DNA of 11,339 nt from Acidobacteriota bacterium (GTDB taxonomy: Bacteria > Acidobacteriota > UBA6911 > RPQK01 > JADFOI01), in the NCBI GenBank assembly GCA_027295745.1, contig JAPUKI010000123.1:1-11339 (forward strand), in the 5' to 3' direction. Both the position numbers and the translations under genes were made by a program. Shown piece by piece: positions 6,934-11,339 of this stretch; position 1 is the first letter of the stretch, and each line of letters starts with the position of its first letter. The notes under the pieces are model-generated. The model was not told where the DNA came from. It saw nothing but the letters and a program-made list of their open reading frames with translations, and did not search any database.

Positions 6934-6982
6934 TACGGGAGATTAGGGTCAGGCCCTGGGGGCCTGACCCTAATCTCCCGTA
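6934..6982. repeat. Perfect 23-bp-arm palindrome (REP/MITE-like or insulating hairpin)
   Basis: Positions 6934-6956 are the exact reverse complement of 6960-6982, with a 3-nt loop (6957-6959). The arms begin TACGGGAGATTAGGG and run to GGGCC at the loop. The right arm contains the last three sense codons and the stop of the small membrane protein gene; the left arm ends 14 nt before the candidate -35 of moxR. No T-run follows on either strand, so it is not a standard intrinsic terminator, although such a strong hairpin could still hinder transcription or protect the mRNA 3' end. No target-site duplication is visible. The length and perfection fit a REP-like or miniature mobile element; this is inference. 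Confidence 0.9.
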
Positions 6983-7218
6983 ATCACAAACTCCACAACC
7001 ACCCAGGCGGTCACCGCCGCCATGCCCATCAACCACCAGAGGTTCGAGACTGGCAGCTTTCTGGTGCGCCCGGGAGCCGTCCATTGCAACTCGGCTTTCT
7101 GGTAGTAGCGAAGATAGTTATCCCGGATTCCGAGAATGACTGAGTAGGCTACAGCGGAGAAGACCGTAAAGACAGCCGTGAGGAAAACAATCAGGCCCAG
7201 ATAGAATGTCCAGGACAT
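6970..7218 (-). CDS. Small two-helix membrane protein of unknown function
   Basis: Not recognised as a known family. From ATG 7216-7218 it has 82 residues: a helix right at the N-terminus (about residues 3-29, FYLGLIVFLTAVFTVFSAVA), a polar middle with basic and aromatic residues (residues ~30-57, including YYQKAELQW), and a second helix (about 58-79, WWLMGMAAVTAWVVVEFV). Both helices look membrane-spanning. A longer reading starts at GTG 7267-7269. It would pass through two GC-rich hairpins and lacks a Shine-Dalgarno. The ATG also lacks one but has TATACT 7 nt upstream, so it is preferred with modest confidence. The stop and last codons lie inside the large palindrome. It follows hpt by 73 nt. 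Its role cannot be told from the sequence. Confidence 0.6.
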   Translation of the reverse strand: MSWTFYLGLIVFLTAVFTVFSAVAYSVILGIRDNYLRYYQKAELQWTAPGRTRKLPVSNLWWLMGMAAVTAWVVVEFVITGD

Positions 7219-7240
7219 GGAAGGAAGTATATAGCGAGCT

Positions 7241-7279
7241 CCACGCGCGCGCTTGTGCGTGGGAGGCACCTCAGGTGCC
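7241..7279. other. Two GC-rich hairpins after hpt
   Basis: GGCACC (7265-7270) pairs with GGTGCC (7274-7279) around a 3-nt loop, and CCACGC (7241-7246) pairs with GCGTGG (7257-7262). Both lie between the hpt stop and the preferred start of the small membrane protein. They could shape the 3' end of the hpt transcript, but no T-run follows, so a terminator is not claimed. Confidence 0.4.
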
Positions 7280-7291
7280 GAATTCGAGCTG

Positions 7292-7867
7292 TCAGCGGTT
7301 AGTGGTCCCCTCAGCAGCCTTGAGTTTCATCGTGGCCACGAATGGTAGTTCCCGGTAAGACTCTCGATGATCCAGTCCGTAACCGATGAGAAATTCGTCC
7401 TTCACGTGAAAACCCATGTACTTGATTGGGATCTCGACCAGGCGGAGTTCAGCACGCTCCAGGAGAGTACAAATCGCTAGAGAAGCAGGCTTCCGTTCAG
7501 CCAGGATCTGAATCAGAAAGTTCAAAGTGAGTCCAGTGTCCACGATATCTTCGATGAGCAGAACGTGCTTACCGCAGATGTCTCTGTGTAGATCTTTGAT
7601 GATTCTTACTTCGCCGGTGTGGGGTTGCCGTTCGTATCGGCTGATTCGGATGAAGCCAGGCGAGACTGGAAAGGATAGTTTCTTAACCAGGTCGCGGGTG
7701 AACATTAAGGCTCCCTCGAGAATACCCACTACCATCAGGTTCTTGCGGTGGTAATCATGGCTGATCTGCCGCGCTAGTTCCCCGACACGCTTCTGGATGG
7801 TGTTCTCATCAAAGACGATCTTTTCGACCACCGCTGGAATGCTGTTGATGCTCGAAGAGGAGATCAT
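7292..7867 (-). CDS. hpt: Hypoxanthine phosphoribosyltransferase
   Basis: A 191-residue purine-salvage enzyme that joins hypoxanthine or guanine to PRPP to give IMP or GMP in the cytoplasm. Seen: the loop VGILEGALMF (47-56), the type I PRPP-binding motif VLLIEDIVDTGLTL (102-115, with E106, D107 and T111-T114), and the C-terminal block FHVKDEFLIGYGLDHRESYRELPF, which packs around the base and is typical of bacterial HPRT. The length is usual, with a slightly extended N-terminus. The start ATG at 7865-7867 overlaps the stop of the upstream gene as ATGA, with no strong Shine-Dalgarno of its own, so translation is likely coupled. The substrate choice among hypoxanthine, guanine and xanthine cannot be fixed from sequence alone. 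Confidence 0.96.
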   Translation of the reverse strand: MISSSSINSIPAVVEKIVFDENTIQKRVGELARQISHDYHRKNLMVVGILEGALMFTRDLVKKLSFPVSPGFIRISRYERQPHTGEVRIIKDLHRDICGKHVLLIEDIVDTGLTLNFLIQILAERKPASLAICTLLERAELRLVEIPIKYMGFHVKDEFLIGYGLDHRESYRELPFVATMKLKAAEGTTNR

Positions 7868-8208
7868 TCGAGAAGTCCGAATTTAAACAGGAGCTTGCGG
7901 TAGTCCCGCTCGTACAGGATTTTGATCTTGAAGTCGGGGTACAACTCCCTCATTTTTCGGATCTTGCGGTTCTTTTTTGTGACAAGGCTTTGCTTCATAG
8001 TCGTGAGTTCCACATAGAGCTCAAATTGAGGGAGATAAAAATCGGGTGTAAAACTTTCTGTGACACGACCCTGCTCATCCCAGCTCAAGGGGAAACAGAC
8101 CGGCTCGTAAAGCCATTCAATCCTATAGAAGTCGAGAAAACCAGCCAACTCTTCTTCGCTCTGATGAGCGAAGCCGGAGATTGGCAAGGAACTCTCTTGT
8201 ATTCCCAT
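7864..8208 (-). CDS. PD-(D/E)xK nuclease-like protein, unknown role
   Basis: A 114-residue protein with the layout of a small restriction-endonuclease-like fold. Seen: an N-terminal acidic helix (SEEELAGFLDFY, ~17-28), YEP (34-36), TPDFYLP (54-60, Asp56), then a strand YVELTTMK (65-72, Glu67) and a basic helix (KKNRKIRKMRELYP, ~78-91). This matches the E...PD...ExK order, but the canonical ExK reads ELT, so the lysine is shifted (K72, K78 or K79) or activity is lost. It overlaps hpt by 4 nt (ATGA). I recall similar proteins beside hpt in other bacteria, but this could not be searched. The ATG at 8206-8208 is chosen because GGAAGGG lies 3 nt upstream; a GTG at 8218-8220 would sit inside that site. 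Function is unknown; no methylase or other restriction gene is nearby. Confidence 0.8.
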   Translation of the reverse strand: MGIQESSLPISGFAHQSEEELAGFLDFYRIEWLYEPVCFPLSWDEQGRVTESFTPDFYLPQFELYVELTTMKQSLVTKKNRKIRKMRELYPDFKIKILYERDYRKLLFKFGLLE

Positions 8209-8211
8209 TAA

Positions 8212-8218
8212 CCCTTCC
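8212..8218 (-). promoter_or_regulatory. Ribosome binding site of the nuclease-like gene
   Basis: GGAAGGG on the minus strand, 3 nt before ATG 8206-8208. It argues for the ATG over the GTG at 8218-8220, which overlaps this site. Confidence 0.5.
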
Positions 8219-8256
8219 ACTTTCTATCAGAGCACACTGACAGGAAAGAATTCGGA

Positions 8257-8280
8257 ACAGCTGACAGCTGACAGCTGACA
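8257..8280. repeat. Intergenic heptamer tandem repeat ACAGCTG x3
   Basis: ACAGCTG occurs at 8257-8263, 8264-8270 and 8271-8277, followed by a partial ACA. Each unit carries the palindrome CAGCTG, so neighbouring units can pair with one another. The repeat fills the middle of the 94-nt gap between the protease stop and the nuclease-like gene. The rest of that gap shows no convincing promoter or terminator. Confidence 0.88.
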
Positions 8281-8302
8281 ATAGACCGCACGACCGAGAG
8301 CG

Positions 8303-11300
8303 CTACTGGATGATGCTGGGGGGAACTGCGGAGAGGAACTGCATGGTGTTGTTTCCAAAAAAGACCTGACTGACCATCGGCTGGGTGGACTCGACAACGA
8401 TGTAGCCTCGGATCAGTGCTGCCGTCGAAGGGATCAGAACTTCAACCAGTTCAGACAGCCGCTGATTTGGGCCCAGGCTCAGCATCGTTTCACCCACCAG
8501 ACTGCCATCCCGGTCAAACACCTGAACGGTCACATCGGCCTGCAGTGCATTGGGATTGAACAGGGCGAGGCCCGTAAAGAAATCGGTGGAGGGGTCCCCT
8601 GGATTCGTTGCGCCGTTGGCCACCTGACTGAAAACGGCCTTGGTAAAGAGGTTCGTCTGCAGAGGAAGTGCCGCCGCAAAATCCACAAAGTCGGGAATTC
8701 CCGTCTCTGTGTCTCCTGGGTCTCCAAAAACAACGTCCCCGATAACGCCCGGACCATCAACATCGATCTGAATCGACCCGGTGGTTAAGGGAAAGGTGAC
8801 TGGAGAACCCAGACCAAAGAGCTGATCAACGCTCCTCTGAAAGGTGGCATTGGAGGTCAAAGCGAAGGGACCCACCAGGCCAATGATACTTCCATCGTCC
8901 CGAAATGCCGTTATTGTGACTACTCGAGGAGAGCTGTCGGTATTCACCAGCTTGAGGCTGGTGAAGACGGCGTTTCCCGCCTCGAGACCATTTCCCAGCT
9001 GCCCCGAGTACAACGTCGTCTGGTTGTTTCCAAAAGACGCATTCAGGCCCAATATCGTATCTTCCAGCTCGATAAGGGCAAATCCCACTGCCCCAGGTCC
9101 CTGTACATCCACCTGAACAAAACCATCCGTGATGGGAGAAGCGGTATTGAACAACGTGCCGACGGTTTCAAAGAGGCTGCCCAGAGCGGGAAGTACTCGA
9201 AAAGCCACGGGTGCAGCGGGCTGACCGGTATTGAGAAAGAGCGTGAATGTCAGGGTAAGCCCTACATTATTGGGATTGGCGATGCTCAGAGTCGTCACGG
9301 CATCCTGAGGTCCTGCTAAGCCGAAGCTCGGAAAAGTAGCAAGCCCGTCGTACAAGCGGGTGAAGTACAAAACTTGTGACTGCCCGGTGAAGGCCAAGGC
9401 ACCATCCATCTTGGTGATGGGACCGGAAAGGCCATTGCCAAACTGGAAGAAACTGCCGAATTCGGAGGTGTTTGAGGCCATGCGGACCCACCCGCTCTGG
9501 GAATCCGTTAGATTGATACCGAAGAAGTCGGCACTCAATTTGGCCGATTGTTTTTGAGCATCAAGCTCTTCAATCGCGGGGTTGATGGGAAAGGGCAGAA
9601 GCGACCCGTCGCTGGCACGCCCCTCGATTGCAAGAACTTGGGCGATGTCCAGACTGGTGACGGCGTAGGCCGAGAAATTGTCCTGATCGCCACGGAAAAA
9701 CGGGAACAGGAGTTCATTTGTGAAGGCCTGGAAGAGATCTGCTGAGGCCTGAAAGAGAACGGCCTGACCTGTCAAGTCAAACTCGTTACCGTTAAAAACC
9801 TGGTAAAGAGGGCCGGCAGCGATGGGGATGACGGATCCCTGCGATGACAGATCAACTGGAGAACCAATCCCCAAAACGCCTGGACTGATTCCCACAATTG
9901 CCTGGATGTCATCAGGTGGGGAAGCATCAGGAGTAACGTCAAACGTCTGATAGGTAAAGAGGATGTCTCCGGTTGCAAACAGGCTAACTGAAAACTGGTT
10001 ACCCGGGCGACCACCGGCCGCGGAAAATTCCGGAACGCTTTCCCAGGTAAAAGTGATCCGTCCGGTCTCCACCAACGCCGTGACCTCTCCGGCCTCTTCG
10101 GGATTGAGATCGGTAAATAAGGGCGCGATCCGAGGCGGACCCGATAGAAAGCGTGACTCGTCGCGGGGCGTGGAGGCTGAATCTCCCGCTCCGAAAGTGA
10201 GATTCCCGTCGCTGTTGACTACCACCTCGGTGTAAACACTCCCAAAAAAGGGAAAAGAAAAGCCTACCGGAAATTGAAAGGTGACCTCATCATCATCGGT
10301 GAGCATGTCCAGTTGGTTGGTGTTCTCATTGGAGATCAGCTCGATGTTCGCTACACTCTCGCCAGCTGCAACGGTGATCACCACCTTCTCAGTGGGATCG
10401 TCTGAAAGGTCGTCGCCCGACTCGTTGGCCCCGTTGTAGTAGTCCTTGACAAAGTCAGTAAAGCGGGCTTCAAAAGGCCCCACGCCACTCCCTCCAGTGA
10501 ACGCCGGATTCAGGGGTTCGATGAAAACCAGGTAGTCTCCGGGTGTTAAACCCGGCAGTACATAAGAACCGTCACTCGTGACAAGAAAGTCGGAGACGAC
10601 TGAGACAATTTCCACCTTGGATTCGGTGAGCACCATGTCAACGTTTACTGCGACCACGTTGGCTCCCGCAAGAAATCCACCGCTGCGACGAGAGATGGTT
10701 CCAGTAATCGTTCCCGTGCTGCCTGGGAAAGCCATTGAGGGATAGAGCCAGGAGACCCAAGCGATATCATCCTGAATCGGTAGCTGAGTTCCGCCGTCAA
10801 TCACAAAGGGATACATCAGCGGAATGAACTGGTCATCGGAAGGGTCAGGGGTAAATGCCAAGTCACCATTGATTTGGGTGTGGTCCAGGCCAATCAAATG
10901 TCCTATCTCGTGGGCCACTGCCGAGGGAAACTCAGGGAGATTCGCCAGCACGCCATTGAGAACCGCCCTCGCCGAGAGGATCTCACCCGTTGCAGCGTTG
11001 CTGAAGCGCGGTCCCGCAAAGCCGAGAACTGTGAAGCTTGAGCCGACACCAAAAAAGTCGTCGGTGATCTGGCCGTCATCGTCAAAAACGATCGGATTCT
11101 CGGAATGGACGTCAGTGCCAAAAAACGCATCAATATTGGCCGCGGTGACATCCAGGCCCAGAAAACCCTGATCTGCAAATTGGATGACAGAGGTGGCAAC
11201 ATCCTCCCATTTCTGAAAGGCCAGGCGAACCAGAGCTGCTCCCTGATCCCGGGTCAATCCTCCCAGGGGCCCATCATCAATGGTATATGGCACATTGCTC

Positions 11301-11338
11301 GCGGGATCCCACTTCAGGACCTGATTGGTGGCACTCAG
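8303..11338 (-). CDS. Large secreted matrixin-type zinc metalloprotease, N-terminus outside window
   Basis: 1011 codons are visible; the frame is open to the right edge, so the true start and any signal peptide lie outside. GTG 11291-11293 is not the start, since matrixin-like sequence (VLKWDPASNVPYTID) precedes it. Domains, numbered from the edge: a matrixin-like protease (~8-200) with the zinc motif HEIGHLIGLDH (143-153, complete HExxHxxGxxH) and a Met-turn PLMYP (Met175); a CNA-B or carboxypeptidase-regulatory-like domain (~207-290); a nidogen-like region with VNSDGNLTF and PLFTDLNP (~345-500); then a C-terminal half of degenerate beta-sandwich modules ending GYIVVES...VSQVFFG. Rich in Asp, Gly, Ser, Thr and Phe with almost no Cys, fitting an exported protein. 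No C-terminal sorting signal is recognised. Likely degrades or binds extracellular protein; the substrate is unknown. Stop TAG at 8303-8305. Confidence 0.9.
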   Translation of the reverse strand: MSATNQVLKWDPASNVPYTIDDGPLGGLTRDQGAALVRLAFQKWEDVATSVIQFADQGFLGLDVTAANIDAFFGTDVHSENPIVFDDDGQITDDFFGVGSSFTVLGFAGPRFSNAATGEILSARAVLNGVLANLPEFPSAVAHEIGHLIGLDHTQINGDLAFTPDPSDDQFIPLMYPFVIDGGTQLPIQDDIAWVSWLYPSMAFPGSTGTITGTISRRSGGFLAGANVVAVNVDMVLTESKVEIVSVVSDFLVTSDGSYVLPGLTPGDYLVFIEPLNPAFTGGSGVGPFEARFTDFVKDYYNGANESGDDLSDDPTEKVVITVAAGESVANIELISNENTNQLDMLTDDDEVTFQFPVGFSFPFFGSVYTEVVVNSDGNLTFGAGDSASTPRDESRFLSGPPRIAPLFTDLNPEEAGEVTALVETGRITFTWESVPEFSAAGGRPGNQFSVSLFATGDILFTYQTFDVTPDASPPDDIQAIVGISPGVLGIGSPVDLSSQGSVIPIAAGPLYQVFNGNEFDLTGQAVLFQASADLFQAFTNELLFPFFRGDQDNFSAYAVTSLDIAQVLAIEGRASDGSLLPFPINPAIEELDAQKQSAKLSADFFGINLTDSQSGWVRMASNTSEFGSFFQFGNGLSGPITKMDGALAFTGQSQVLYFTRLYDGLATFPSFGLAGPQDAVTTLSIANPNNVGLTLTFTLFLNTGQPAAPVAFRVLPALGSLFETVGTLFNTASPITDGFVQVDVQGPGAVGFALIELEDTILGLNASFGNNQTTLYSGQLGNGLEAGNAVFTSLKLVNTDSSPRVVTITAFRDDGSIIGLVGPFALTSNATFQRSVDQLFGLGSPVTFPLTTGSIQIDVDGPGVIGDVVFGDPGDTETGIPDFVDFAAALPLQTNLFTKAVFSQVANGATNPGDPSTDFFTGLALFNPNALQADVTVQVFDRDGSLVGETMLSLGPNQRLSELVEVLIPSTAALIRGYIVVESTQPMVSQVFFGNNTMQFLSAVPPSIIQ
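10880..10912 (-). other. Zinc-binding HExxHxxGxxH motif of the metalloprotease
   Basis: These 11 codons read HEIGHLIGLDH. The three histidines bind zinc and the glutamate is the general base in metzincins. The next residue is Thr, and the Met-turn follows about 20 residues later, as in matrixins. All catalytic positions are intact. Confidence 0.95.
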
Positions 11339-11339
11339 C

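Noticed and set aside
6934..6982. Intrinsic (Rho-independent) terminator
   Set aside because: The stem is very strong but no T-run follows on either strand, so it is listed as a palindromic repeat.
8221..8302. Promoter for the nuclease-like gene and hpt
   Set aside because: No pair of -35 and -10 boxes at acceptable spacing could be defended; only the heptamer repeat and a Shine-Dalgarno are clear.
10824..11171. Plus-strand open frame of 115 codons
   Set aside because: Antisense to the metalloprotease catalytic domain, with no family-like motifs.

Overview
The window is a chromosomal stretch of a free-living bacterium of middling GC content. All eleven genes I can support lie on the minus strand, so transcription runs from the right edge to the left. 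No phage, insertion sequence, CRISPR array, tRNA or rRNA was seen. The gene mix suggests Acidobacteriota or a neighbouring phylum: a large secreted matrixin-type protease with C-terminal beta-sandwich modules, a MoxR/DUF58/transglutaminase operon, heptamer tandem repeats between genes, and a rimO-yacG-pgpA-cinA run. This placement is an inference, not a measurement.

Right part (8303-11339): the C-terminal ~1011 residues of a giant exported zinc protease. It has a matrixin-like catalytic domain, a carboxypeptidase-regulatory/CNA-B-like domain, a nidogen-like region and a series of degenerate ~80-90-residue modules. Its start lies outside the window.

Middle right (6970-8208): a 114-residue protein resembling PD-(D/E)xK nucleases overlaps the start of hypoxanthine phosphoribosyltransferase (hpt) by ATGA. 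A small two-helix membrane protein follows. Its stop codon lies inside a perfect 23-bp-arm palindrome (6934-6982) that separates this group from the next.

Centre (2522-6883): a compact MoxR ATPase / DUF58 membrane protein / TgpA-type transmembrane transglutaminase operon. This is a widespread envelope-associated trio whose exact job is unknown in most bacteria.

Left part (1-2495): housekeeping genes rimO (ribosomal protein S12 methylthiotransferase), yacG (gyrase-inhibitor zinc protein), pgpA (phosphatidylglycerophosphatase A) and the 5' part of cinA, which is cut by the left edge.

Some starts (cinA, pgpA, the transglutaminase gene, the nuclease-like gene) have clear Shine-Dalgarno sequences. 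rimO, moxR and the small membrane protein gene lack one and instead have a TATAAT-like hexamer 7-9 nt upstream of the start codon, a pattern expected for leaderless mRNAs. Short intergenic regions hold 7-bp tandem repeats (450-494 and 8257-8280). No gene-free stretch exceeds 300 bases. The best candidates for something little described are the nuclease-like protein coupled to hpt, the palindromic element, and the repeated C-terminal modules of the protease.
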